From: an uncultured Bacteroidota bacterium
Lineage (GTDB): Bacteria; Bacteroidota; Bacteroidia; Flavobacteriales; Flavobacteriaceae
Direction: 5' to 3'
Assembly (NCBI GenBank): GCA_903824755.1
Contig: CAIJXW010000094.1
Span: 1-64,000 of the forward strand
DNA: 64,000 bases
How positions within the stretch are numbered: position 1 is the first letter of the stretch; each line of letters begins with the position of its first letter. A model generated the notes under the pieces. It was not told the DNA's origin. It worked only from the letters and a program-made list of their open reading frames with translations, and did no database searches. The translations under genes and the position numbers were made by a program. Positions 1 through 9,334 of this stretch are shown one piece after another.

Positions 1-203
1 AAAGCATAAAAAAAGAAACCTTACTATTTTAATATAAAATTTGTAAAGAAAAGTTTTATAATTGTTGAATCGATAATATTACTGTCTGTTTTTAGAAAAA
101 ATCATAAAAAATTGAAAAATTGAAATATTATCAATCAAAAATTTATTGAAATGCTATCAGAGTCGTAATTTTATGGTTTAAAATTTTAATAAAAAACCAA
201 TAC

Positions 204-1565
204 ATGAAGATAGGAATTGATGCTATTGCTTTTGATGTAGCGAAGTTGTTTTTGCCCATAAAAACTTTGGCGGAAGCCAGAAATATAGAACCCGAAAAAC
301 TAGAGAAAGGGCTCGGATTATTGAAAATGACGTTGCCAGATGTTCATCAAGATACTGTTGTTTTTGGGGCAAATGCGCTAACAAAATTGATTCATGACAA
401 CACTATTAATCTTTCAGAAATTGCTCGGATATATGTAGGAACCGAGAGTGCTATTGACAGTTCAAAACCAATAGCTTCGTTTTTAGCAAATTTGATGGAA
501 CAGAAATTCGGAGAAAATTTATTGTCCGAATGTGATGTTGTCGATTTTACTTTTGCCTGTATTGGCGGGGTAGATGCTATGCAGAATTGTATCGATTTTG
601 TGCGATTAAACCCAACAAAAAAAGCAATTGTTGTCACTACGGATATTGCAAAATATGACCTGAATTCTTCTGGAGAATATACGCAAGGTGCTGGAGCGTT
701 AGCAATATTGATTGCTTCAAATCCACGAATTATAGCTTTTGAAAATCAATGGGCTACGAGTACAAAAGGGGTTTTTGATTTTTTCAAACCCTACCGAACA
801 CTTTCAAAAGAAGCCATAACTGGGAATTCAAATAATGAAAATTGGTTTGATAATTTAGAAGCTGAAATTGAAATTCACAAAGACCAACCCGTTTTTGAAG
901 GACAATATTCCAACCAATGCTATATGGACAGAACTCGCAATGCTTATTTTTCTTTTAAAAAAATAAAAAACACATCTGAAACCATCTATAATTCTTGGGA
1001 AAGCATCGTCATGCACTTGCCTTATGCTTTTCAGGGGAGACGAATGTTGTCCGAAATTTATGCATTAGACGCTAAAAACGCGATGGTTTCCGAGAATGAC
1101 AATACCACAGATTATCAAAATAAGTTAAAAGAAATTAGCAAAACAGACGACTATAAATCTTTTGTAACTCAAAAGTTGCAACCAGCAGAATTGGCTTCGT
1201 CAATAATTGGAAATTTATATACGGGTTCGATATTTATGGGTTTGCTTTCTACTTTAGGTCATTTTTATGACACAAAAAAAGAAGTTTCTGGAAAGAAATT
1301 TGGCTTTCTTGCTTATGGAAGTGGCTCAAAATCAAAGGTATTTGAAGGTACAATTCAGGACGAATGGAAATTGGCAATAGCCAAAGTAAATTTATTTGAA
1401 ACCCTTGAAAATAGTAATGAAATTGGTTTTGATGTCTATGAAAAACTACATAAAAAAGCGTTGAAAGTTTCTGTTTTAAAACCAAAAAAAGAATGGATAT
1501 TAGAAAGAATAGAAAATCAAAATCCAAATTTAATTGGTGCTCGATATTACAAATGGATTGATTAG
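204..1565 (+). CDS. mvaS: Hydroxymethylglutaryl-CoA synthase
   Basis: Thiolase-fold enzyme that condenses acetyl-CoA with acetoacetyl-CoA to HMG-CoA, the entry to the mevalonate route of isoprenoid synthesis used by flavobacteria. The family's catalytic residues are visible: Glu81 in VGTESAIDSSKP, the nucleophile Cys119 in FACIGGVDAM, and His271 in MHLPYAFQGRR. Length (453 aa) fits prokaryotic and Bacteroidetes members. The ATG at 204 is the first in frame and starts directly with the family N-terminus (MKIGIDAIAF). Only 24 bp separate it from the following aminopeptidase gene on the same strand, so the two may be co-transcribed, although their functions are unrelated. Confidence 0.93.
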   Translation: MKIGIDAIAFDVAKLFLPIKTLAEARNIEPEKLEKGLGLLKMTLPDVHQDTVVFGANALTKLIHDNTINLSEIARIYVGTESAIDSSKPIASFLANLMEQKFGENLLSECDVVDFTFACIGGVDAMQNCIDFVRLNPTKKAIVVTTDIAKYDLNSSGEYTQGAGALAILIASNPRIIAFENQWATSTKGVFDFFKPYRTLSKEAITGNSNNENWFDNLEAEIEIHKDQPVFEGQYSNQCYMDRTRNAYFSFKKIKNTSETIYNSWESIVMHLPYAFQGRRMLSEIYALDAKNAMVSENDNTTDYQNKLKEISKTDDYKSFVTQKLQPAELASSIIGNLYTGSIFMGLLSTLGHFYDTKKEVSGKKFGFLAYGSGSKSKVFEGTIQDEWKLAIAKVNLFETLENSNEIGFDVYEKLHKKALKVSVLKPKKEWILERIENQNPNLIGARYYKWID

Positions 1566-1589
1566 ATTTGTATTCTAATTTTGAAGATT

Positions 1590-2882
1590 ATGAAATACCA
1601 TCAAATTGACCGTAATTTATTTATAAAAAACCGCACAAAATTCATGGCTCAAATGAAGCCAAAGAGTGTTGCTGTTTTTAATTCTAATGATATATATCCA
1701 GTTTCTGCCGATAGCACATTGCCGTTTGCACAGCATCGCGACATTTTTTACTTGTCTGGCGTGGATCAAGAAGAGAGTATATTATTGCTTTTTCCTGACG
1801 CTCCTTATGAGCACCAACGGGAGATTTTGTTCTTAAAAGAAACCAATGAACACATTGCTATTTGGGAAGGCGAAAAACTTTCTAAAGACAGAGCGTTTGA
1901 AGTTTCAGGAATAAAAACCGTTTATTGGCTGCAAGATTTCGAGAAGATTTTATTCGAAATGATGACGCATTCTGAAACAATTTATATCAATACAAACGAG
2001 CATTATCGTGCCACGGTTGAAACCGAAACTCGGGAAGCCCGTTTTGTAAAATGGTGGAAAGAGAAATATCCTGCCCACGGAGTTGCAAAAAGCAATCCGA
2101 TATTGCAACGCATTCGTTCTGTAAAAGAAAGTGAAGAATTGGATTTAATCCAAAACGCGTGTACTATCACAGAAAAAGGCTTCCGAAGAGTTTTGTCGTT
2201 TGTAAAACCGAACGTAACAGAATATGAAATTGAAGCCGAATTTATCCACGAATTTATTCGAAATCGCTCGAAAGGTTTTGCCTATACTCCAATAATTGCC
2301 TCTGGAAATAATGCCAATGTGTTGCATTATATCGAAAATAACCAGCCTTGTAAAGCAGGAGATTTGATTTTGCTTGACGTTGCGGCCGAATATGCCAATT
2401 ATTCTAGTGATATGACGCGTATGATTCCTGTTTCAGGGCGTTTTTCAGACCGACAAAAGGCAGTTTATAATGCAGTTTTGAGAGTGAAAAATGAAGCTAC
2501 AAAAATGCTAACTCCAGGAACACTTTGGAAACAGTATCATGTAGAAGTTGGAAAAATAATGACTTCCGAATTGCTTGGTTTGGGATTGATTGACAAAGCC
2601 GATGTGCAAAATGAAAACCCAGAATGGCCAGCCTATAAAAAATATTTCATGCACGGAACTTCCCATCATTTAGGTCTGGATACGCACGATTATGGGATTT
2701 TGACTGAGCCTATGAAAGCCAATATGGTTTTTACCGTTGAGCCAGGAATCTATATCCCAGCGGAAGGTTTCGGAATTCGATTGGAAGATAATTTGGTCAT
2801 TCAAGAAAAAGGGGAGCCTTTAAATTTAATGAAAAATATTCCTATTGAAATTGAAGAAATTGAAACAATTATGAATTCATAA
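1590..2882 (+). CDS. pepP: Xaa-Pro aminopeptidase (M24B family)
   Basis: Cytosolic dinuclear metallopeptidase that removes N-terminal residues preceding proline. An aminopeptidase P N-terminal domain covers about residues 1-140 and a pita-bread M24 catalytic domain follows. The five metal ligands can be read: Asp263 (LLDVAAEY), Asp274 (SSDMTRM), His355 (MHGTSHHLG), Glu384 (TVEPGIY) and Glu399 (IRLEDN). The frame is open from a TTG at 1581, but I prefer the ATG at 1590 (MKYHQIDRN), 430 aa, the usual family start. A TAATTTTG box at 1576-1583 overlaps the TTG, which also argues against the upstream start if it is a promoter. A hairpin terminator follows at 2917. Confidence 0.92.
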   Translation: MKYHQIDRNLFIKNRTKFMAQMKPKSVAVFNSNDIYPVSADSTLPFAQHRDIFYLSGVDQEESILLLFPDAPYEHQREILFLKETNEHIAIWEGEKLSKDRAFEVSGIKTVYWLQDFEKILFEMMTHSETIYINTNEHYRATVETETREARFVKWWKEKYPAHGVAKSNPILQRIRSVKESEELDLIQNACTITEKGFRRVLSFVKPNVTEYEIEAEFIHEFIRNRSKGFAYTPIIASGNNANVLHYIENNQPCKAGDLILLDVAAEYANYSSDMTRMIPVSGRFSDRQKAVYNAVLRVKNEATKMLTPGTLWKQYHVEVGKIMTSELLGLGLIDKADVQNENPEWPAYKKYFMHGTSHHLGLDTHDYGILTEPMKANMVFTVEPGIYIPAEGFGIRLEDNLVIQEKGEPLNLMKNIPIEIEEIETIMNS

Positions 2883-2916
2883 TTTGGATAAAAGAATATA
2901 GACAAATAGATAATAG

Positions 2917-2944
2917 ACGGTTTGCAGAAATGTAAACCGTTTTT
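2917..2944 (+). terminator. Intrinsic terminator after the aminopeptidase gene
   Basis: Stem ACGGTTT (2917-2923) pairs with AAACCGT (2934-2940) and is followed by a T run. It lies 35 bp after the stop codon, before the next promoter box at 2981. Confidence 0.75.
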
Positions 2945-2980
2945 GATTATAAAATAATTATTAGGTAAAAAATTTAACCT

Positions 2981-2988
2981 TATTTTTG
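2981..2988 (+). promoter_or_regulatory. TAnnTTTG (-7) promoter box
   Basis: TATTTTTG matches the Bacteroidetes -7 consensus TAnnTTTG and sits 16 bp before the ATG of the alpha/beta hydrolase gene, just after a terminator. I see no convincing -33 TTG at the expected spacing. Confidence 0.55.
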
Positions 2989-3004
2989 CTCGAAGTTTAT
3001 AAAA

Positions 3005-3787
3005 ATGAAATCGATTCTCTACAAAAATACTACAATTTCCTTCACGGATTCTGGCAAAGGAACCGCCGTGGTTTTGCTACATGGCTTTTTGGAAAACAAA
3101 ACGATGTGGAACGATTTGGCTCAAATTTTATCATCAAAAAACCGAATAATTACGATTGATTTATTAGGTCATGGCGAAACTGAGTGTCTTGGCTATGTTC
3201 ATTCGATGGAAGAAAATGCCGAAATAGTAAAAACTGTATTATCAAAATTACGGATTCGGAACGCAATTTTGATTGGGCATTCGATGGGTGGATATGTGGC
3301 TTTGGCTTTCGCCGAATTATATTCAGAAAACGTCAAAGGAATCGTGCTAATGAACTCAACCGCAAAGGAAGACAGTTCGGAGCGGAAACAAAATCGGGAT
3401 CGAGCTATAACTGCAGTGAAGCAAAATTATGTGAATTTTATTCGGATTTCGATTGCTAATTTGTTCAGTGAAAACAATCGTGAACGCCTCAAAAAAGAAA
3501 TAGAAACCGTAAAATTAGAAGCCTTGAAAACGCCTTTGCAAGGAATTATTGCCTCATTAGAAGGAATGAAAATTAGAAAGGATAGACAATTTATGTTGCG
3601 AGAAATCACTTGTCCAGCACTTATTATTTTGGGAGAAAAAGATCCTGTTTTGGCCTATGAAGAAACCAAATTGCAAATAAAAAATACAAAAGTAAAACTA
3701 ATAACTTTTGCCGATGGACACATGAGTCCTATTGAAAATCGGGAAGAACTTGCCTTAGTATTATTAGATTTTTTAAAAAATATATAA
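3005..3787 (+). CDS. Alpha/beta hydrolase
   Basis: Cytosolic alpha/beta-hydrolase-fold enzyme of 260 aa with unknown substrate. The oxyanion-hole motif HGFLENKTMW is near residue 26 and the nucleophile elbow GHSMGG near residue 91. The acid lies in LGEKDPVL and the catalytic His in DGHMSPIE near the C-terminus. It resembles the MenH/BioH-like carboxylesterase group, but no menaquinone or biotin gene is beside it, so no pathway can be assigned. It has its own promoter box and converges, 2 bp apart, with the AddB-like gene on the other strand. Confidence 0.85.
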   Translation: MKSILYKNTTISFTDSGKGTAVVLLHGFLENKTMWNDLAQILSSKNRIITIDLLGHGETECLGYVHSMEENAEIVKTVLSKLRIRNAILIGHSMGGYVALAFAELYSENVKGIVLMNSTAKEDSSERKQNRDRAITAVKQNYVNFIRISIANLFSENNRERLKKEIETVKLEALKTPLQGIIASLEGMKIRKDRQFMLREITCPALIILGEKDPVLAYEETKLQIKNTKVKLITFADGHMSPIENREELALVLLDFLKNI

Positions 3788-3789
3788 TT

Positions 3790-6552
3790 TTATACCTTCT
3801 CTATAAATGGGGTTTCAATATCTAGAATTTCATTAATCAAAATCGCCAATTGATCTGTATAATTATCCAAAACCTCTTTATCAATATTTGAATTTGAAGC
3901 TTTTCCTTCTTTAATAATAAAAGGAAGAAATCCAGATTTTAAATTTTTAAAGGATATAATTCCTGCTTCCATTGGTTTTCCTTGTGCTTGACTTTCAAAC
4001 ATAAAAGCGTAGGCTAGAACTTGGATAATTTTTTCGTTAGAAATTTCTTCTGTCAGTTTATCCCATGATTTTAGGGTGACATCTGATTTTTCTACCTTTC
4101 CTGTTTTGTAATCAATTATTCGGATAATTCCATTTCTTTCTTCGATTCTATCAACAGAACCTCCTATTTTCACTGGAAACGGTAAATCTTGATGGTTTAA
4201 AATGCGTTCAAATTTCTTCTCCAAGGCAATAATTTTGATAGCATCTCCATTATTAATTGCTTCGAGTTCCATTATAAGAAAATTCTGAATATTTCGTTTG
4301 GCAACTTCAAAGGCGAGTAAATTTTTTCCTTTTTTTATTTCACCTTCTTTATAAACAACTTTAAACTGTTTTAGAACCTCATCATCAATTTTATCAAAAC
4401 TATTTTGAATATCAGAAACCGATAGAAATTTGTCAATAAACGGTTCGTATATTGCCTTCAACGCCTCGTGAACTATAGTTCCAAGAGTGTTCACTGCAAT
4501 ATTTTCTTCTACCTCATCTACATCTTTTATTCCGATGATTTTTTGGAAGTAGAAACGTATTGGATTTCGAGTATAACTCGTTAATGCTGAAGGTGAAAAT
4601 CCTTGTTCGGCAATTTCAGCCAAACGTTTTTTGATGGTTTCTGTTTTTTGGATAACCATAGGTTGATAGGCATTGTCGGGAATAATTGCATTATAAATTT
4701 CGTGAGAAAATGTATGTTTATCTTGCCTTTCTACTTCAAGTTGGGTAATGAATCTACTTTTTTCACCTGCATCTAATCCGTCAGAATCCGTATTATATAA
4801 TAAATAAATATTTTTTGCCCGCTGCAGCAAATGATAAAAATGGTAAGTATATATGGCATCTTTCTCTTTGAAAGTTGGCAGTCCTTTTTCGCGTTTTACA
4901 TCATAAGGAATAAACGAGTTGTTTGATTTTCCTGCGGGAAATTTTCCTTCATTCAAGGAGGTAATAATTACAGTTTCAAAATCCAAAACACGACTTTCAA
5001 GGACACCCATTATTTGCAAACCATTCAAGGGTTCTCCTTCAAAAGAAACTTCGGCAAGGTCAACTACTTGTTTATAAATGGCATAAAGCGTCTCGATTTT
5101 ATTGATTTGAGTGTGTTTTGAGTAGTAATTTATGAGTTTGTTAATGACCTTATATAGAGAAAAAACAAACGCCTTGGCAATTTTGTCTTCCTGATTATCG
5201 TTGCTTAAATTTGTTTTTATTATTTGCAAAACCATTGCAACCGATTCCAATACCTTTGTAGGCTCATTGTCCCATTTATCAAAAAGTAATTGAAATAAAG
5301 TTGATGGCGTTGCATTTAATTGAAGGATTTTTTTGTGAGGTAGAAACGTATAATTATTTTTATTAATAATCGAAACTAAATCGGTGGCATTCACAAAAGA
5401 CTCAATCAGCGGGTGAGTCAGTACATCTAAAACATCTTTATAATAAAAAACGTAGTTGGTGCTATTTCTAGAAAGTGCATTTGTATGCATTTTGAAAAGC
5501 TTAGAAATCAAAATCTGGGCGGGATTGTTTTTGCTAGAGTATCCCATTGTAATATTCAAGGCATCGATAGTGTCTGGCAATGAATATAATAGTGGCACGA
5601 GCATGTTTTCGTCTCCAAGCACAAGGGCAACTTTGTCTAACGATTTGCCTGGATTATTTTTGATGCTGTTTTCGATAATTCCTCCTACAATTTTAGCTTG
5701 TCCAATAGTTTTTGGTGTGCCAATAATTTGAATGCTTTTTTCTTGAGAAAATTCATCTACAATCCACTCAAAAGGGTTTGTTTTATAGGTAGTCCAGCTT
5801 TCTTTGAATCTTCGTATAAACAACCCTGCATCATGAAATTGATCGTTCAAAAATGTGCGATCAATGTCCCAATATATTTTTGCTTGGTTTGATGAAATCA
5901 AATGATTTATTATTTTTTCTTCGGCTAGATTTAGGGCGTTAAACCCTGCAAAAACAAATTGTTCTTTTTTTAAAGAATTTGAAAAATGGACTAAATTATT
6001 TACTGCTTCTCGATAAATCATTCCTTGATATCCAATTCCTTTATTGAGCAAATTGGCATAGAGTGAGTGGTAATATTCAGGGAGTAATTTCCAAAAATCA
6101 ATATAATTTTCAAGGATTTTTGTTTTATTTTCAACTTCAACTCCCCATTTTTTAATGTCTTCTATGTCTTTTAGGTACGAAAGAATATTGTCTGGAACTA
6201 ATAGATATCTATCTATTTCGTTAAAATCTTGTAATAATGTTTTAGCCCAATTAGCAAAAAGCTCAAACGATTGTTGGTGTTTTTTTTCGGTAATAGACAA
6301 ATATACTTCGTAGAATTCAAAAAGCAATTCGATAGAATCAATACTTCTTATCCCTGAAATTTCTTGAATAAAATCTTCAACACTTATTATTTTTGGAGAG
6401 AAAATATTGTTTTCGATTTGTTTTTTTAAGGCATCGACTAAAAATATTTTGGCTCTTTTGTTTGGTAAAACAATAGTTACATCGGCTAGATTATCAGAAT
6501 AATTATCGATAATTGTTTTAGCAATTTTGTCTAAAAAAGGAGTGTTTGTCAT
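3790..6552 (-). CDS. AddB-like PD-(D/E)XK nuclease/inactivated helicase subunit
   Basis: Probable second subunit of the AddAB (RecBCD-type) double-strand-break resection complex, acting on DNA ends together with the AddA-like protein encoded at 9335-12493. The 920-aa protein starts with an IVLPNKRAKIFL segment where UvrD-type helicases carry Walker A, consistent with a degenerate helicase half. It ends with a RecB-type nuclease: SPSALTSYTRNP (about 650), IVHEALKAIYEP, GGSVDRIEE and IIDYKTGK (about 812), then QVLAYAF. Classical AddB binds an Fe-S cluster through four Cys around the nuclease. This protein contains no cysteine at all, and the usual YxxCP site reads YTRNP. It is transcribed alone, 63 bp downstream of the ompA terminator. 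Confidence 0.82.
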   Translation of the reverse strand: MTNTPFLDKIAKTIIDNYSDNLADVTIVLPNKRAKIFLVDALKKQIENNIFSPKIISVEDFIQEISGIRSIDSIELLFEFYEVYLSITEKKHQQSFELFANWAKTLLQDFNEIDRYLLVPDNILSYLKDIEDIKKWGVEVENKTKILENYIDFWKLLPEYYHSLYANLLNKGIGYQGMIYREAVNNLVHFSNSLKKEQFVFAGFNALNLAEEKIINHLISSNQAKIYWDIDRTFLNDQFHDAGLFIRRFKESWTTYKTNPFEWIVDEFSQEKSIQIIGTPKTIGQAKIVGGIIENSIKNNPGKSLDKVALVLGDENMLVPLLYSLPDTIDALNITMGYSSKNNPAQILISKLFKMHTNALSRNSTNYVFYYKDVLDVLTHPLIESFVNATDLVSIINKNNYTFLPHKKILQLNATPSTLFQLLFDKWDNEPTKVLESVAMVLQIIKTNLSNDNQEDKIAKAFVFSLYKVINKLINYYSKHTQINKIETLYAIYKQVVDLAEVSFEGEPLNGLQIMGVLESRVLDFETVIITSLNEGKFPAGKSNNSFIPYDVKREKGLPTFKEKDAIYTYHFYHLLQRAKNIYLLYNTDSDGLDAGEKSRFITQLEVERQDKHTFSHEIYNAIIPDNAYQPMVIQKTETIKKRLAEIAEQGFSPSALTSYTRNPIRFYFQKIIGIKDVDEVEENIAVNTLGTIVHEALKAIYEPFIDKFLSVSDIQNSFDKIDDEVLKQFKVVYKEGEIKKGKNLLAFEVAKRNIQNFLIMELEAINNGDAIKIIALEKKFERILNHQDLPFPVKIGGSVDRIEERNGIIRIIDYKTGKVEKSDVTLKSWDKLTEEISNEKIIQVLAYAFMFESQAQGKPMEAGIISFKNLKSGFLPFIIKEGKASNSNIDKEVLDNYTDQLAILINEILDIETPFIEKV

Positions 6553-6562
6553 ATTATAAAAA

Positions 6563-6596
6563 TAAAAAAAAGCCTCGATAAATCGAGGCTTTTTTA
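6563..6596 (-). terminator. Intrinsic terminator of the OmpA gene
   Basis: Perfect stem AGCCTCGAT (6571-6579) with ATCGAGGCT (6582-6590), flanked by an A run on the left and a T run on the right, so it can work in both directions. It lies 20 bp past the ompA stop codon and just upstream of the AddB-like start. Confidence 0.85.
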
Positions 6597-6615
6597 GAAA
6601 ATATTTTTAGAGAAA

Positions 6616-8016
6616 TTATTTCATTAATTTCACTTCAACTCTTCTGTTGTTTGCTCTTCCTGATTCTTTATCATTTGAGTCAATTGGTTTAGATTTTCCA
6701 AAACCTGATGCAGATAATCTATCCGCTGCAATTCCATTTTCTACTAAGAAATTTTTTACTGCATTAGCTCTATCTTCAGATAATTTTTGGTTTAGCATAT
6801 CTGTTCCAGTACTATCAGTATGTCCTTCAATGCTAAATTTAGCTGTTGGATATTCTTTCAAAATACTTGCAATTGATTTTAAAACAGGTAATGTTTGTTG
6901 TTTGAAAGTAGATTTTCCTGAATTAAACAATATTGTTTTAGCATAATCGCCTAATTGTTTCATAGCATTGTCTGAAACTTCTGGACAACCATTGTTTCCA
7001 ACTGTTCCTTTAACTTCTGGACATTTGTCGTCTTTATCAAGAACGGTATCCCCATCAGTATCTGGCCATGGACAACCACCATTTTCTCTTGATCCTTTTA
7101 CTTTAGGACATTTATCATCTTTGTCTGCAACTCCATCACCATCAGTATCAGGACAACCTTTCATTGCTTTTGTTCCTGCTGCTTCTGGACATGCATCTTC
7201 TTTATCAGTAATTCCGTCTCCGTCTGTGTCAGGACATCCGTTTAATTCTGCCAATCCAAATACATCTGGACAAGCATCTGCTGAATCAACAATTCCGTCT
7301 GCGTCAGTATCAGGACAACCGTTAAATTGAGGTAAACCTGGAGTCTCAGGACAAGTATCTTCTCTGTCATATATTCCATCTCCATCAGTATCAACTCCAC
7401 CAAATTTAAAAATAAGTCCTAAAAAGTGTTGAGAGTGTGATGCAACATCAACATTAGGCGTTCTTGTCTCGTCAAATGAATGTTTGTAAGCAGTTTGGTA
7501 AGTTAAACCTACTTGTTTTCCCATCCAATACGTCAACCCTAAACCTCCGTTTAAAGTTCCTGCACTAGCTGTACCCATAAAGGTATAACCCCCACCAATT
7601 GTAGCGTTTGGGTCAAGTCTTTTTAGTCCTAATATTTTTGCAAAGCTGTAAGAAATTGTAGCGTCTGCGCTGTAATAAGCTAAGTTCCCTGGATTTGTAA
7701 CTGGATATTTTCCACTAACATCTTTCGTGTTAACGAATCTTTTGATAGTGTTTATTGATCCTGTAACTCCAAATGAGAAATTATTTCCTACATATTTTGA
7801 TACATTAATATAAGAAACTGAAGAAAGTGTATTCCAATTGCTCTTAAGGTTAAAATATTCAGAAAACTGATTTTTCATACTAGAAGATGAGCTAACTTTT
7901 GTGTCAACTGCACTTGCCCCGAAAGATATTGCCCATGGGTGATTACTGTCCTGTGCTTGAAGGCCTAGTGCAACAAATAAACACACAATTGCAATTAATT
8001 TGTTAAAATGTTTCAT
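6616..8016 (-). CDS. OmpA family outer-membrane protein with thrombospondin type 3 repeats
   Basis: Abundant-type outer-membrane porin/anchor. A signal peptide ([22 protein letters not shown]) precedes an eight-stranded-barrel-like domain up to about residue 210. Five Ca-binding thrombospondin type 3 repeats follow ([16 protein letters not shown] and variants, about residues 212-345). A C-terminal OmpA peptidoglycan-binding domain closes the protein, with EGHTDSTG near residue 396 and NNRRVEVKL at the end. Asp and Arg of the diaminopimelate-binding site (TDSTG, NRR) are present. It has a strong two-box promoter (8050-8078) and a terminator, so it is a single-gene unit, in keeping with high expression. 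Confidence 0.93.
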   Translation of the reverse strand: MKHFNKLIAIVCLFVALGLQAQDSNHPWAISFGASAVDTKVSSSSSMKNQFSEYFNLKSNWNTLSSVSYINVSKYVGNNFSFGVTGSINTIKRFVNTKDVSGKYPVTNPGNLAYYSADATISYSFAKILGLKRLDPNATIGGGYTFMGTASAGTLNGGLGLTYWMGKQVGLTYQTAYKHSFDETRTPNVDVASHSQHFLGLIFKFGGVDTDGDGIYDREDTCPETPGLPQFNGCPDTDADGIVDSADACPDVFGLAELNGCPDTDGDGITDKEDACPEAAGTKAMKGCPDTDGDGVADKDDKCPKVKGSRENGGCPWPDTDGDTVLDKDDKCPEVKGTVGNNGCPEVSDNAMKQLGDYAKTILFNSGKSTFKQQTLPVLKSIASILKEYPTAKFSIEGHTDSTGTDMLNQKLSEDRANAVKNFLVENGIAADRLSASGFGKSKPIDSNDKESGRANNRRVEVKLMK

Positions 8017-8049
8017 ACTAATTTATTTTATTTTCAATTATTAATCTTA

Positions 8050-8078
8050 CAAAAGTAGTCTTAATTATGAAACTACAA
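8050..8078 (-). promoter_or_regulatory. Two-box Bacteroidetes promoter of the OmpA gene
   Basis: On the minus strand TTG (8078-8076), 18 nt, then TACTTTTG (8057-8050), matching the TTG-N19-TAnnTTTG sigma-ABfr consensus. It lies 34 bp before the ATG of the OmpA gene. It is one of the two best complete promoters in the window. Confidence 0.75.
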
Positions 8079-8122
8079 AACGAAATGCCAAGAAATTATC
8101 AGTTTTCAGGGTTATTAATGTG

Positions 8123-9319
8123 CTAATTTATAATATTTAATGCTTTTCCTACTTCCGTAAAAGCCTGGATTGCCTTGTCTAGATGGGCTTTTGTGTGTGC
8201 TGCTGATAGCTGAACTCGGATTCTCGCTTTTTCCTTCGGAACTACTGGAAAAAAGAAGCCAATGACATAAATTCCTTTCTTAAGTAGCTCGTTTGCCATA
8301 AGTTGTGCCAATTTTGCGTCATATAACATCACTGGAACTATCGCAGAATCACCATCGATGATGTCAAAACCAGCTTTCTTGATTCCGTTTTTAAAATAGG
8401 CGGTATTTTCCTCTAATTGATCTCTCAATGACGTGTTTTTTTCTAAAATTTCAAATACCTTTATTGATGCTCCAACTATTGCTGGGGCAAGAGAGTTTGA
8501 AAACAAATAAGGCCGTGACCGCTGTCTTAATATTTCAATTATTTCTTTTTTGGCGGTAGTATAACCTCCCATTGCTCCTCCTAATGCTTTTCCGAGTGTT
8601 CCCGTTATTATATCAACACGACCCATAACACCTTTCGCCTCAAGGGTTCCTTTGCCTGTTGCTCCTATAAATCCTGCAGCATGACACTCATCAACCATAA
8701 CCATAGCATCATATTTATCGGCCAAATCACAAATTTTATCCAATGGGGCAACTAGTCCGTCCATCGAGAAAACGCCATCGGTGACAATTAATTTAAATCG
8801 CGTTCCTGCGGCGGTAGCTTTTATTAATTGTTGTTCTAAATCTTCCATATTAGAATTTTCATAACGATATCGAGCCGCTTTGCACAAACGAACACCATCA
8901 ATAATTGAAGCATGATTTAAACTATCTGAAATTATGCAATCTTGTTCTCCTAACAATGGCTCAAAAACACCCCCGTTTGCATCAAATGCAGCTGCATAAA
9001 GAATGGTGTCTTCTGTGCCATAAAAATCGGCTATTTTTTGTTCCAATTCTTTATGTATGTCTTGTGTGCCACAGATAAATCGAACAGATGACATACCGAA
9101 TCCATGTGAATCCAAAGCGTCTTTTGCGGCTTGAATTACTTCTGGGTGTGATGAAAGTCCGAGGTAATTATTAGAACAAAAATTTAAAACTTTTTCGCCA
9201 GTGGAGATTGTGATTTCTGCTCCTTGTGGTGACGTGATAATGCGTTCTTTCTTGAAAATGCCATTTTCTTCTATCGTTTTTAATTCGTTTTGAAGAAATT
9301 CTCTAATTTTTCCGTACAT
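8123..9319 (-). CDS. kbl: Glycine C-acetyltransferase (2-amino-3-ketobutyrate CoA ligase)
   Basis: PLP enzyme of threonine breakdown: 2-amino-3-ketobutyrate plus CoA to glycine plus acetyl-CoA. Fold-type I alpha-oxoamine synthase of 398 aa. The PLP Lys lies in [13 protein letters not shown] (about residue 243), the Asp that contacts the pyridine N in [10 protein letters not shown] (about 208), and the cofactor-stacking His in LNHASIIDG. No threonine dehydrogenase gene is adjacent. It is the last gene of the GNAT-addA-kbl run, 15 bp after the helicase stop. Serine palmitoyltransferase and AONS are related, but the sequence around the lysine and the overall start [13 protein letters not shown] favour Kbl. 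Confidence 0.88.
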   Translation of the reverse strand: MYGKIREFLQNELKTIEENGIFKKERIITSPQGAEITISTGEKVLNFCSNNYLGLSSHPEVIQAAKDALDSHGFGMSSVRFICGTQDIHKELEQKIADFYGTEDTILYAAAFDANGGVFEPLLGEQDCIISDSLNHASIIDGVRLCKAARYRYENSNMEDLEQQLIKATAAGTRFKLIVTDGVFSMDGLVAPLDKICDLADKYDAMVMVDECHAAGFIGATGKGTLEAKGVMGRVDIITGTLGKALGGAMGGYTTAKKEIIEILRQRSRPYLFSNSLAPAIVGASIKVFEILEKNTSLRDQLEENTAYFKNGIKKAGFDIIDGDSAIVPVMLYDAKLAQLMANELLKKGIYVIGFFFPVVPKEKARIRVQLSAAHTKAHLDKAIQAFTEVGKALNIIN

Positions 9320-9334
9320 GATTTTACTATTTAT

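Noticed and set aside
1581-1589. TTG start three codons ahead of the aminopeptidase ATG
   Set aside because: It overlaps a TAATTTTG promoter-like box and adds nothing conserved; ATG at 1590 is preferred.
6968-7330. Plus-strand ORF rich in Ser/Pro opposite the OmpA gene
   Set aside because: It is the antisense shadow of the DTDGDG thrombospondin repeats; no promoter or family features.
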